A stretch of 64,000 nt of DNA, from the NCBI GenBank assembly GCA_028095005.1, contig CM051460.1:80989676-81053675 (forward strand). Reading direction: 5' to 3'. Shown in pieces: positions 1-11,257 of this stretch. Made by a program: the position numbers and the translations under genes. This DNA is from Rhynchospora pubera. Taxonomy: Eukaryota > Streptophyta > Magnoliopsida > Poales > Cyperaceae. The notes beneath the pieces were generated by a model that ran no database searches, had not been told where the DNA came from, and was given only the letters and a program-made list of their open reading frames with translations. The stretch's first letter is position 1, and every line of letters begins with the position of its first letter.

Positions 1-2026
1 AGCAAATCATCATCATCATCCAAGTTGGAAAAATTAGTTTTATTTAATGCTGCCAAATTCAGGAAAAATAAAGTGGTTAATAGTCTATAAAATTCACATA
101 GTATAATCAAAGAACTAATAATTAATTAAACTGAAATAATTAATAAAACACCAATTAGATTTCAGTTTTTACATAATAGTTCTTCACATTCAATTTATAT
201 CACCGTTGGGCAGAAAATAAATTGAAGATAATGAGATAATTCTATTTAATAAACTATAATGTCAATTAAAGTTGTTCAAGTTGACATCCTTAATATTTAT
301 TAAATATAAACATTATAGTGATTTGTAAACTAAAATATCACAAATAATATAATAGAATTGAACAACTATAAAAGAAATAATAATTTGTCAATCTGAAAAC
401 AATAATAAAAAACCAAATTTTCTGTTTTGACATGATAGTTGTTCCATAAAAATCAATTTGCATCACCGTTGGGCAGAAACAAATTGAATCATAATTCATA
501 AACAAAAATTCCATTTAATAAATTATATTGACAATTAAAATTAGTAAAATTGACAATTCTAATTTATTAAATGTGAACATAATAAAAATGTCACATAATG
601 GATAATTTCATAAACTATAATGACAATTAAAGTTGTTAAAATTGACCATCATAGTTTATAAAATGTAAATCTGCATTGTGATATATAAACTTAAAATATC
701 ACACACTTCTTTTTTAATAAAATAATAATTACAATTAAAGTTGTTAAAATTGATAACAACCAAATTATTAAAAGTAACTTAATATGGTTTGAATTATTCA
801 TATGCAAAATTTATAACAAATTTCCGTTGGACCTTTGTATACATAAGTGCATATGAAAACATGCATATAACAATAAATATATACAATACTTTGATGAGCC
901 AATCCGACCAGTTTCATTTACAATACTGTCTTATGTTAAATTGATTACATAAACCATTCAAACACATAATTAAATTGCAAATGAAAATAAAAACTTGAGC
1001 AAAATGGATTGACTAAGTCATAAAATTAAAATTTCACAATTTGGCCAATCAGTTTAAACAGATTGACGAGCGAAAACTTCATAACATATTCCATTTATTA
1101 AAGGAAAATGATAATGGAGAACTTAATTCCATTCTATTCAAACCACTCCACGTTAACGGAACTTGAAAAGAAAACATTTCCTATGAATAAAAATGATATA
1201 ATGATATATATATAAAGGAATATTTCCTAAAAATAAAGGAATCCCACGTGAACCAAAGTTAGAAGGGGAATAGCACATTTGTCAGATTTGTAAAGAAAAT
1301 CTTTCCTTAATCAACGAATGCTTAAATAAGAGTATTTAATTAACCCAATTTTTTTGATTAATTAATCATATACGTAAGATGTTTCTAAGTGATAAACAAA
1401 ATTCACTACATAAGGTCCCGTGACTGGTTTATTTACAAATTCCATTCATATGCATAAATGAATTGATTGACGTATGTACAAATTCCATTCAAATAAGGTC
1501 ACGTGATTGGCCTCGTGGTCAGTTAAGAATCAAAAGAATTAATTGCCATATTTAGGTCCCTAAATTGGTCAAAATAATATTTTCATATAACATGTAGAGA
1601 GGAAAAAATGCGTACAGGAAAATCAATTTAGATAGAAACCTAAGTGACATGAATTTTATACTGTCATGAGTAGCCAACCTATTGTCAGTAAATAATCATA
1701 CACCGCTCAATCAATTATTACAGCAAATAACAGATATGATGGCAGTTGGACTAGAGATTTGTACATCCTTATTGTATCCAATCAAATAGATTTTATATTT
1801 TACCTTCACATGTGACAAACCTCTCTCTCTCTTTGTGTGCGCGCACATGGTGGAAAATAAATTGACTAATGGAGATAACAATAAACCTCTCTAAAAGTGC
1901 GTACACATAAGAAAATTTACAGAAATTTAGATAAGAAAAAATACGAAATTAATTCTGTAAATTTCAGAAAAATTTCAGTAAAATACGAAATTACTGAATA
2001 TTGTATTTTATATGAAAAGACATACT
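1..2026 (-). repeat. Probable internal leader of a minus-strand Ty1/copia element
   Basis: No coding sequence is visible. The first 770 bases hold diverged direct repeats: CACCGTTGGGCAGAA occurs near 203 and 465 in a shared context, and the block around ACTATAATGACAATTAAAG recurs near 255, 525 and 610. Because a minus-strand primer-binding site and LTR end follow at 2027-2041, this DNA would be the untranslated leader just inside the LTR of an element running leftwards out of the window. No gag or pol residues were found. A short (TA)n stretch lies near 1197-1212. The element assignment rests on the adjacent site, not on this sequence itself. Confidence 0.4.
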
Positions 2027-2040
2027 GCTCTGATACCAAA
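2027..2040 (-). other. Retrotransposon primer-binding site (tRNA-iMet type)
   Basis: Read on the minus strand this is TTTGGTATCAGAGC, the TGGTATCAGAGC motif that pairs with the 3' end of initiator methionine tRNA in plant Ty1/copia elements. It directly follows an LTR-like end (ATTTCTAACA on the minus strand). The same motif serves the intact copia element at 54905-54916. Confidence 0.7.
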
Positions 2041-2480
2041 TGTTAGAAATTAAAATATTAATTATAATAATATTTCTTAATTAAGAACCCAAAATCATGT
2101 ATTTTCATATAAAATAATAAACCGTAATAGAAACTTACAAATTTGAAGGGCAGACATAGCGTTAGGCGGAAATTTCTGACCTTCTTCAATATTCCTTAGT
2201 CCAAATTGATGGTTTCTTGGTGGCATTTTTTCTCTTTTCAATCACTTTTTTTAATGGCAGAAATTAGGGATGGGGTGCCTTTCTTAAAATGACAGAATTT
2301 TGTATAAATGACTAAGGCTATTGAAGGGATAAAAAATGAATGAATCTGATCCATTAATTTTCCATCAAAATCAATACACCCCTTAATTAAAAATAATAAC
2401 TAAAATTAGTTCATATTAAATAATATAGGCCATATTAATTATAATTAATCATATTAATTATAATAGAATTGAGATTTGAG
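2041..2480 (-). mobile_element. Ty1/copia LTR remnant, minus strand
   Basis: The left edge reads TGTTAGAAAT, so the LTR ends in CA on the minus strand directly before the primer-binding site, as expected for a 5' LTR. The outer (right) edge is not defined; 2480 is only a rough limit, since no second LTR is in the window for comparison. The DNA is AT-rich with no coding capacity. It is not related to the LTR at 54589. Confidence 0.5.
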
Positions 2481-2765
2481 GTGCCAAATGTACCCTCCCT
2501 CCTGACTCTCTGCTTCAGCCCTGACCTCTGTTACATGTCCAGAGATAAAAAAAAGTGCAGTGTTGCAAATATAAAAGGACAGAACTCTGACCATTACTAC
2601 TATTAAAAGTTCTTTTGTTCCTCCCATTCCACAACACCCAAAGCCAAGCCGCACAAAGATTTTTGAAAAATAACTTCTTTCTTTAGAAAGAGAAGAAATA
2701 GAATTCCAAAAATTAGTTAAGGAGGTGCAATTAATAGGGTGACCATTAGGAACACTATCCAAAAT

Positions 2766-3202
2766 GAGCAAGGTTCTAGTGTCAATAAGTTTTTAGTGTC
2801 ACAAATGCCACAACTTTTCTTTTTTATTAATATTTAAAAATTTTAAAATTTAATTTTCGAATCCAAACCGTTGATTTTATTCAATTTTACGAGTGATGCA
2901 TTTTTATATAATTTTTATAATTTTTGGAGTTTATTTGATATTCGATCAAGAGGCTAACACATGAACATATTAAAATTAATCTGTTATAATTAACAAGATT
3001 TGTTCATTTTTTTGGCATCTTGATCAAATATCAAATAAACTCCAAAATTTATAAAAATTATATAGAAATGCATCACTCGTAAAATTGAACAAGATCAACG
3101 GTTTGGATTTAAAAATTAATTTTTTAATTTTTTAAATATTAATGAAAAAGAAAATTCATTACATTCATGGTACCAAAAACTTGTGGTACTAGAACAGTGC
3201 TC
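2766..3202. mobile_element. Foldback MULE element, 437 bp
   Basis: The two halves are inverted copies of each other over most of their length: GAGCAAGGTTCTAG at the left matches the complement of the right end GAGCACTGTTCTAG, and both arms carry ATCCAAACCGTTGAT and GAGTGATGCATTT. Flanks 2757-2765 (ATCCAAAAT) and 3203-3211 (ATTGAAAAT) agree at 7 of 9 bases, fitting an old 9-bp target duplication. The arm core is shared with the element at 41350-41775, so both belong to one family. No coding sequence. Confidence 0.75.
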
Positions 3203-3214
3203 ATTGAAAATTAA

Positions 3215-3385
3215 GTTCCAGAAAGGAATGACATGAGAACAATGAAAGAAAATGTGATCGACTATTTCTTCCTAGTTACAAAAACTACAAGTAACATTCC
3301 CTTGCCATCCTTTTTACAACAAATTGCTCCCAGTCAGAATCTTGTTATTTAAAGCTACCCGAAAAAAACAATTTGCATTTGAGAG
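3215..3385 (-). pseudogene. LINE reverse-transcriptase zinc-binding (zf-RVT) fragment
   Basis: Minus-strand translation gives RVALNNKILTGSNLL, a stop, KGWQGNVTCSFCN, a stop, then EEIVDHIFFHCSHV. This is the zf-RVT module at the C-terminal end of plant L1-type LINE polyproteins, with the Cys-x2-Cys and His-x4-Cys ligands still recognisable. Two in-frame stops and the lack of any flanking reverse-transcriptase sequence mark it as a dead fragment. zf-RVT modules also occur in unrelated plant reading frames, but always in retroelement-derived DNA. Confidence 0.75.
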
Positions 3386-4775
3386 GGGCTTTCAACTCCA
3401 AACTGTATCTTTCCAAATTACATTTATACCCCCATCATTTAAGAAATGACTCTGTTTTTTATTGAAGTTTCACAGCATTATTTATACCCCCAACTTCCAA
3501 ACCGTATCTTTCCAAACAATTTGCAACATTTCTATCTACTTGACTCTGTTTTGGAATCACTTTCACAGTTTCACTTTGATTGAAGTTACCCTGGTTAGAA
3601 ATTATGTTTTAAATTGAAGTTTCACAGCATTAATTTGAGCAATGTTTCCCCGGTTAGAAACTATAACAAATCCTTGAAGCTTCAGCGGAGTATAAAGCTT
3701 CACCGAGATGTCTCCAAAACCAACCAAAATGAATAAATGACCGCCACTGTGCCGAAAATGAGCTAGTTCATATTGTTAATATTGATTTCTTCTAATATTT
3801 TATTAAACTAAAAAGGTTAAACAAAACAATCTTTTAATGCAGCAAAGGTTACATATTGAACTTGCGGAGTCAGTGAGTTGTATTTTTCGGTGCGTACGTA
3901 CATGCATCTTAATGGCCTGTATACTTTAGGATATATATATAGACGAGGACTTTTATATTGAAGATAAAAACATCATACAAATTTGATGGTCCGTTCTGAG
4001 TAGTTTACTCATGAAAAATCAATTCTTTAATATTGCATTCACGCAATAAATTCTGTTAGTTACTTCATAGTTTTGTAAAACGTATGCAGGAATAAAAGCA
4101 GAATTGTACTGAAATGTTAGGTATTCAGCAGTCAGCACGTTGTTGAAAAACCTGCATAGTTTTGTATTTGAATATTAAACTAAGGCCTCTTCCAATTTTT
4201 TATTTTATAATCAATGGAAGTAGGGTTATAATTTTATTAATGAATAAAGAAGGCATTACATTAACAATTATTTTTATATGATAACCACGAAAATAACAAG
4301 TTTAAAAAGAATATAAATGTAACGTACTATAATATATTTGAATTGTGTACTTGGTTATTTTAAGTACCATTAATATTCATATTGCATAATGGATGAGCAA
4401 TTTTTGAAATGGAATCAAATTAATTTAATACGCAACCGATCTAAATTTATATATAAATTATATCCTTAATATTTTTCTCTTTAATGGCATCTTATATTCA
4501 CTGTTTAATTGATTGTCTAGTACAGTTGCTAAAAGAAATAAACTACTAATATAGCATATGTCGCTACTGTCGCTAATAAAATTAATTAGCAAATTAACAT
4601 GGTGATAAAAGTTCCTACACGCACATTCGTATTACTGACTTTTAAATTCGTTATTTAAATGACTCCAGCAATGGTGAAAATCCCACATCAGGCATTACAT
4701 GCTATAATGACATCTCAAAATTTCCATGGAGGAATTACTGATGCCTTAAGATTCAAGATTGAATATATGCCTTAA

Positions 4776-4930
4776 GGGTGCGTTTGGATAGGTGTGGGAA
4801 GAAGGGAAGAAGGAAAAAGTGAGAAGAAATATTGGGAAGTGTGTAACTTTGTGAAGAGTTTAGATTGTTTATAATTTTTTTTTTCTTCTTCCTTCTTCTT
4901 CTTCTTTCTTCCAACGATCCAAACACACCT
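4776..4930. mobile_element. PIF/Harbinger-like MITE with TAA target duplication
   Basis: The ends GGGTGCGTTTGG and CCAAACACACCT are inverted, flanked by TAA at 4773-4775 and 4931-4933. The inside is the purine-rich GGGAAGAAGGGAAG and pyrimidine-rich CTTCTTCCTTC type, with the shared core AGTGTGTAACTTTGTGAAG. Members of this family also lie at 7892, 15593, 23313, 44415 and 49688. Confidence 0.85.
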
Positions 4931-5243
4931 TAAGATTCTTCCCTTCTTCCCTTCTTACCTACTTTTTTTCACTTCTACGTGTCAGTAAAAGTGGAAATTT
5001 AAAAGGCTCAATTTCAGCACCATTACATTTATGTAATTAAAGAGAACCTTTAGCTCCCTCTCTAAGCACACACACAAAAAAAAATTGTGAATTTTTGTTG
5101 TAGTAAAAAGAAATTGGAAATGAAGATTGAAGAGTCTTAGGGAACATGCAAAACCGGTATCCTAACGTACTTTCTCTTAGCTCATTGAATGCATAAAATT
5201 CACACATCCACACATGCAGCTGTTCTGACACAATTAGATTCCC

Positions 5244-5345
5244 ACGTGCCAAGAGGCTAGAGAAAAATGGCCTCCCAGCATTGTGCATTATTTAATGATC
5301 ATTGAGGGGTAGGTTTTGCGCCAATATATGGATTTTCTTTCCTTC
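5244..5345 (+). promoter_or_regulatory. Most conserved block of the A/B/C array, promoter-like
   Basis: Copies A and B (13915-14030) are nearly identical here, while copy C (18958-19060) is more diverged. The block runs from GATTCCCACGTGCC through GAGGGGTAGGTTTTGCGCC to CAATATATGG, a TATA-like sequence, and in B and C is followed by a CT-rich stretch. Only copy A has an intact CACGTG G-box; B and C have CACTTG and AACTTG. That it was once a promoter is inference: no transcript or intact gene follows it. Confidence 0.35.
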
Positions 5346-5398
5346 CTCTTTTGGAAATGGAATTTGATTACTACTATCTATAATTTTATCATTTCTGC

Positions 5399-5613
5399 TA
5401 TCGCTAAATATAAAGTGAACATATACAATAAACAAAGTGAATATAAAAACGATCTAAATGAACACATACAAACAAGTAAGTTCAATAAAAATAAGTTGAA
5501 TATGCATGTAAAATTCTGAACAAATGATGATAACACTTATTTATTTGTAAGTGTTCACTTAGATCATCTATATGTTCACCTTATTTGCTGTATATGTTCA
5601 CTTATTTAACGAT
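5399..5613. mobile_element. Small inverted-repeat element in copy A
   Basis: ATCGCTAAATATAAAGTGAAC near 5400 is mirrored by GTTCACTTATTTAACGAT ending near 5612, and the arms continue inward with GTGAACATATAC and GATCTAAATGAACAC. The equivalent place in copies B and C lacks it. The exact ends and target duplication are unclear; a Stowaway- or hAT-type MITE is possible. Confidence 0.55.
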
Positions 5614-6447
5614 GAATTGGTAGTTGCCTTAACTTGGGGGCTACCCATAGACCATAGTTTCCATTAGAAGAAAATGTTGGTTGTAGACTGTAGAGTAAAC
5701 AATTCTTCATATGATGTTGTAATAATTATAGAATTTAAAGTCAAATTTAATTTCTGTTAATGTTAATTCTAGCTTTACATATTTTCCACCTTGTTATAAT
5801 TTCAGTCTAAAAGTCTTAATCATATTTTAAAACACTGATCATTTTCTACTGTGATTAGATAAGGGCACATCGTACATACGTATATATTTAGGGGTGAGAA
5901 TCTTCTGACGATAGACCATTTTAATAATCAATAAAAATAAATTTTAATTTTAATATTCGATAAGTAGTCTGCATGACATTTATGTTATTTACATAAAAAA
6001 TGAAATTTGATATAAATTTTATGGTTCATCAAGAAAATATAAATCAACAATGGTCAATATTTAATATATATTATTTGATAAAAAATAATGTAATACTAAA
6101 ATTATGTAAACTTTTGAATGGTATATAAGACCGATTGTACATATATCTATAAACTTTTGCCGTTAAAAATTCTTTTGAATAAATAATGATATTACCAAGT
6201 CATTAAATTAATTCATCATCAATAAATCTTCTTTTTTTTATTTTTTTGACCACATTTTTTTTACCTTGTTCATTATATAACTTGCCTGCTTTCTCTGGAA
6301 AAAGAAATCTAGCTACAAAGTCTATCGTAATCGAAACGATCCTATAAAATTATTTTACGGAAGTGAAAATGTTTTATTACTTTTTTTCAATTTGGGTTAC
6401 TTTATTTTAGCTTTTAAAGGACTAGGAAACGGAAGGGAATATCTATT

Positions 6448-6835
6448 ATGTGTCAGTACTGTGAATTTTTGTTACCTTTTTTTCAATTTGGGTTCCTTTC
6501 CGGAACTCGCCAAATCGCTCGTCTCTCACGTCGCGTGCGCGATCTCGCCTCCAATCTCCACCTCCTAACAGGAAATGGCGGGATCTTCTCTTTTCAGCTG
6601 GAATTATGTGTGGAATTACTATTCGAGTATTCGTCTTCTCTTGAATTGCCACTAGAGGATATGACACGTCTAGTGAAGAAGGTGTCGGAAATTTCTCGCG
6701 CTGGATCGACAGAGCGGATTGCTCTCTGGAACTATTCGGGTTTGAGGCAGTTGTCTGAGTCGGTGATTCGGCGCCTTCCTCAAACTTTCTCTCGATTTAT
6801 AAATGTTTGTCAGGATTATATAGATAGGGGTGTAC
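6448..6835 (+). pseudogene. GC-richer exon-like block, gene not recognised
   Basis: From about 6490 base composition changes to exon-like, with clusters such as GTCTCTCACGTCGCGTGC. One frame is open from 6448, and its stretch RLVKKVSEISRAGSTERIAL looks like a soluble helical segment. The frame runs straight into the transposon that begins at 6836, so its last residues to 6906 are transposon-derived. A second frame has a good start context (GAAATGGCG at about 6573) but stops after about 26 codons. I recognise no family. It may be the first exon of a gene broken by the insertion, or a captured fragment. Confidence 0.3.
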
Positions 6836-7401
6836 AAAAAAATCGTGAACCTGTTCAATCCGTTCAACCCATCCGACTCGAATCGTTGTTTACCGGATTA
6901 GCATGATGTTGGCTTGGGTACGGATTTTAATTTTGACAAACCCGTTACTTCGGATTGGGTTACGAATTTTGTACTAGTAAACTCGTGTATAGTTCAACCC
7001 ACCCGTTTATCATTATTTATTCATCTTTGTCTCATTTTTTCTCATGTCCTTACTCAAATATCTTTTATTTCATGAAGTTTCGATCTCCTTCATAGACATG
7101 CACGTCCTCTATTTCTCTCACAATGACTCGAAAGTTGAAAAATGATTCAAATGCGTCTCTAATTTGCCTCGAACTAAATTGTAATAGCCACAAAATGATT
7201 TTTATATGTAATTTTATTTGATCAAAATTTTAATTCACTAAACCCGTTTAACCCGCTTAACCCGTAAAAATCCGTACACAAAAAAATTGACAGGTTGGTT
7301 TGGGTTACGGGTGGTTAACTAAATTTATTTTCTAATTCGGTATTGTCGGATTGTGTTCAAATTTTATTAAAATATCATCGACCCGTCCGTTGTACACCCC
7401 T
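6836..7401. mobile_element. MULE-like element with AGGGGTGTACAA ends
   Basis: Perfect 12-bp inverted ends AGGGGTGTACAA and TTGTACACCCCT bound a 566-bp element containing reiterated AACCCG-type motifs (near 7240-7265). The flanks ATTATATAGA and ATTATAGA could be a slightly eroded target duplication. No coding sequence. The ends resemble those of the element at 59866, AGGGGTGTCAA. Confidence 0.75.
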
Positions 7402-9106
7402 AATTATAGAGCTGAACCTTAACACAATTAGCGTTATCAAGACCAGTGTCATTAATAGGCATGGCTTGTATAGTCTCACTACTAGTAGGTAGCCTGGTAC
7501 TGAACTTGTATAGTCATGGCTTGTTTCAGCTCTTTGTACTTCATACCTTTTTTCAACTAGAATGTAAATTTTAGATTTTGGTTTGCTCTCAATTTAGGAT
7601 AAATCAGTTCAAAATTTAAATGTGGTAACCTACATCCTGATAACTTGTCAGTGTCGTATTTCCCTACCAATTCGAGTTTCGTAATTTCGTTCGCCCAAGT
7701 TCAAAGGATTTGCATTTCGTTGGCCCGAGTTATAAATTAATATTGTTAAAATTTGTCATTGTCGTATTTTTCTGCCAATTCGAGTTTTGTTAGCCCAAAT
7801 TATAACCGAGATTTTTTTAAGTCGAATTTGAATAAACTCACGAATTTTGAGTTTTATCCTTGCTAGATGGTCATTTTATTACATAATCATTGCCTTTGTT
7901 TGGATGGGGTTGGAAGAAGGAAGAAGGAAGAAGGCCAATAAAAAATTATAAACAATCCAAACTCTTCACAAAGTTACACACTTCTCAATACTTCTTCCCT
8001 TCTTCCCTTCTTCCCACACCTATCCAAACGCACCCATTAGTAATATATAAAGAAGTTCATCGGGAAAAAAATAAGAATGTCTTAAAGTAGTGGTTAACTT
8101 AAAACTTGTATTTTAATTATATCAAACTTTTGTTATAAAAAAGTCAATCTGAATATTTTGACGCTTCTAAAAAAAAAAAAAATTTAGCACCATAACCCAA
8201 AGATATTTCCCTCATTTATTCTAGAGTATTACTAATTTTTTATTCTAATAGTGTAAATTTTAAAAATTTAATAGTCATTATTCAATTGCATCAAGTGAAA
8301 TTACATATGTTCTCTCCATAGTATTAGACAATAAATCTTTACCTAATTAAACGCAGCAAATTCATTAACACACATTTAATTTTTCATATGTACAGACCCT
8401 TCAACTAACCGCTTTTAACATTACTTTTGTACTATATTGTCATTTTCTTCTCTCCGTCATAAGAGAAATCAAAACCTCCACTCTAGTTGCCTCTCTCTCT
8501 CTCGGTTCTCTATTGAAGAATAATCACTGACAAGTAAAAACCGCAATGTTTCTCTTTCTGATATTGATTGCTAGACTTGAATTGTAACTTCTCCGTGCAC
8601 TTGAAGCAGTTTCCAATAGTAAATGTTCTCCAAAATAATTTAATACACATACATAAATATATTATTCGAGTTATATTAACTTTACATACTAAGAAAAATT
8701 ACCAATTACAATTGTAAAATATCCAAGTCCAAACTTTATTAACTTTATAATGTTGTGATTTTGAGCTCTTTATTGATTTTCACAAATATCTCGTATTTTG
8801 ACATATCGTATATGACAGTTAAAAACATTTTACTTGTCGATTTACCGTATTGATTTAATATACAAACATGAATAGTTATTTTTTAGAGATTTATATGGAA
8901 ACCAATATGCTTGTTTGGTTACATCGTTCTTTATCTAAAGATGAAATTACATATCATGAAGTTTCTATGAGCATAAGCTATTTGCATTTCATATCATGCA
9001 ATTCTTTTCAACCCAGAAATTTCTTTGGATCGTTGGATCGAAAATGAGTGACCTGAATTAAAGAAAGCGCACTGTTCATCCTCATATCGAGGATGTATGG
9101 TCTTAT
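7402..9106. other. Intergenic DNA between array copies A and B
   Basis: AT-rich DNA with no supported gene. Near 7660-7800 the phrase GTCGTATTT(C/T)(C/T)CTACCAATTCGAGTTT-like occurs twice, a short degenerate duplication. One MITE is nested at 7892-8035. Nothing else was recognised. Confidence 0.6.
7892..8035. mobile_element. PIF/Harbinger-like MITE with ATT target duplication
   Basis: The right end is CCAAACGCACCC; the left end has decayed to GCCTTTGTTTGG. ATT flanks both sides (7889-7891, 8036-8038). Internal AAGTTACACACTTC and CTTCTTCCC tracts place it in the same family as 4776 and 49688. Confidence 0.75.
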
Positions 9107-9235
9107 AATTATTTTTTTTTAGATAAATTAAGGATCACGCCTCTCAATTTATTTTTAAATTAAATGTCTATGAAAAAATCGTCAGTCTGATTTCGAACAT
9201 GCGGGCCTTTCATTTAAGATGTCTTATTCTTTTAA
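9107..9235 (-). mobile_element. SINE-like element, copy 1
   Basis: On the minus strand it carries GCATGTTCGAAATC, close to a tRNA-type B box, followed by a body ending in an A-rich tail. About 110 bases match the copy at 15858-16010, including ACATTTAATTT and AATTTATC. The head (A-box end) is poorly preserved. No coding sequence. Confidence 0.55.
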
Positions 9236-9537
9236 TTAAATTAATTTCTCAATCCAGTTTGGATTGTTTCCAGCATTTTCATGAGATAAAATTAATAGTT
9301 TTTTTTATCCTTACAATTTCTCTACTATGTTCAGTTTAAAGTGGCCTTAGAGGATATTTTCAGAGTCGGTGCCAAAAGTAATGTTAATTGTAAAACAGAG
9401 CAATGAACGGCTACTTACTGTTGCATGCTTCTCAGTCCACACTGGCACCTTGTGCTCCTGCTCCTTTCCTTTCCTTGCTTGTTTATTTTTCGTTTTTAAT
9501 TTGTTTGACTTGACATATCATATAGCACAGTTACCGA

Positions 9538-10386
9538 TAGTGTTCTAAATACGTGTTGTGTGGTGCCGTGTCGTGTTAAACATGTCGTGTCTGGATCATA
9601 TGTCGTGTTGTATTGTGTCCAAATTCTAAAAGATAGACAGGACACATCTAAGGACACTCCACGCCTCGTGTCCCTGTGTTGTGCAGTGTCGTGTCTTCTT
9701 TAGACGTGTCGTGTCGTGACGTGTTCAGACACGTCTAACCTTTTCACATAAATATAAATTGATTATGAAATTTAAAAATGATGTTTGATAAATATGTTAA
9801 TAATTAAGAAAATAAACATGCTTTACAATTGAATTGAAATATAGAGTCATTTTTTATTTTAAATTTTGACATATTATTTGGTACAAGAGATAACAAAATT
9901 ATTTTTTTTTCGACAGATGGATAATGCCTTTGCATCTTTGGGATTTAATTTTTTTTTGCGATAATTATAAAATCATTCTAATTAAAATATAATATTTTTA
10001 TTTCCAATTCTAATAAATAAAAAGTACTTTATTTGGAATTTAATCTTATTATAAATCGTTGATTTTATGATTGAATGTATTCTAGACAAAATTTATGAAA
10101 AAAATATGTAACGTCTACATAAATGAGAAATTCGTCATATTTATATTTCTATTACTTTAATATGTGTCTCTTTTTCATGTCGGTAAAACGTGTCGTGTCG
10201 TGTCGTGTCTGGAAAATTCTTGCGTCGTATCCTGTTGTGTCTATTTCATCAAAGTCGGAAACGACACGGTTAAGACGCGACACGTCCAAATTGTCGTGTC
10301 GTGTCCGTGTCTTGCCGTGTCGTACCACCTCCGTGTCGTGTCGTACCGTACCGTGTTCAGACATGCTGTGTTTTTTTTAGAACACT
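9538..10386. mobile_element. MULE-like element rich in GTGTCGTGTC, about 849 bp
   Basis: The ends AGTGTTCTAAA and TTTAGAACACT are inverted. The flanks AGTTACCGA (9529-9537) and AGTCACCGA (10387-10395) form an 8-of-9 target duplication, and copy C preserves the empty site as CACAGTCACCGCCGACACAG near 14858. Both terminal regions consist of reiterated CGTGTCGTGT words in inverted arrangement. Open frames in the repeats on both strands are composition artefacts. Confidence 0.8.
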
Positions 10387-11257
10387 AGTCACCGACACAG
10401 ATACAATTAAATTCTTGACCTAGTATTCTAATTAGATGATTAGATCCCAAGCTCCTAGCCCTTTGCTAACAGGTTGGAAGCAATTGAAGAAGTAATATCC
10501 TTCTACTCCGGTTTTAATTTGTTAAACAATTAGTAGACGGGATCACAACGTAGAAACAACAATTGATGATCACGCCTAAATTTGTATAATTCTTCCATAC
10601 ACTGTTAATGGTCGCTAGTCAGACAGTTAACTCTTTTGTGCTATTGATGAAGCAGCTGGTATTTTTTTTTGTGAATTTATGAAATACTAAATTGTCGTTT
10701 CGTCTGACAACTCTTTCTGTTCCGAAATTAATATACAACCTTCTTAACTAGTCAGTAGTATTAAAAGTTCAATATCCTTTTCAAAAAAAAAACAATATGC
10801 AGCTTCCAGAAGCTAGATTCTAATACTTTCTAAATTATTCTACAAAGTTATTGATTTTTAAATCCAAATGCAACAATTTTAGAAACAGTCATTAATACTC
10901 AAACAACATTTTGATTTTATAAAACACTTATTTGCCTTGTGTAAATTAATTTGGAGGATTGTCAAGAAAAAAAATTAACTATAGGACTTTTCAATTGTAA
11001 ATTTGTAATTCGACGTCTAAATATAATATGTTTGATATCACACATTCATTGATAATTTTCGAATCAATTTCATTCGTATTCCAGCCGTTATTGTCATTTG
11101 CAAGTCTATTTACCTTGCTACTGCTGTTAGTACATTTCTTTCTACTCGACTCTGTTTTGGAATCCCTTTCACTTTGTTGGAAGTTATGTTTTTTTTTTAT
11201 TTTTTTTTATTGAAGTTTCACAGCACTAATTTCAGCGACGTTACCTCCGTTAGAAAC

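Larger units (their letters stand above)
3527..6470. repeat. Array copy A of the 3.5-20 kb segmental repeat
   Basis: This segment matches copies B and C in the same order. Landmarks are TTGACTCTGTTTTGGAA (about 3540), TTCAGCGGAGT (about 3682), CAGCAAAGGTTACA (about 3840), TTAATATTGCATTCACGC (about 4030), CTTTCTCTTAGCTCATTG (about 5172), GAGGGGTAGGTTTTGCGCC (about 5304) and AGAAGAAAATGTTGGTTG (about 5670). It lacks the left third of the unit found in B and C, but its tail (5830-6470) matches 19380-20130 of copy C. Short open frames inside are not conserved between copies, so I see no gene. Nested insertions are listed separately. Confidence 0.75.

Noticed and set aside
2454..2771. 105-codon minus-strand open frame
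   Set aside because: It crosses LTR-type AT-rich DNA into a MULE end; no family resemblance and no splice context.
10123..10388. Three overlapping open frames on both strands
   Set aside because: They are produced by CGTGTCGTGT reiteration, which removes stops in several frames.
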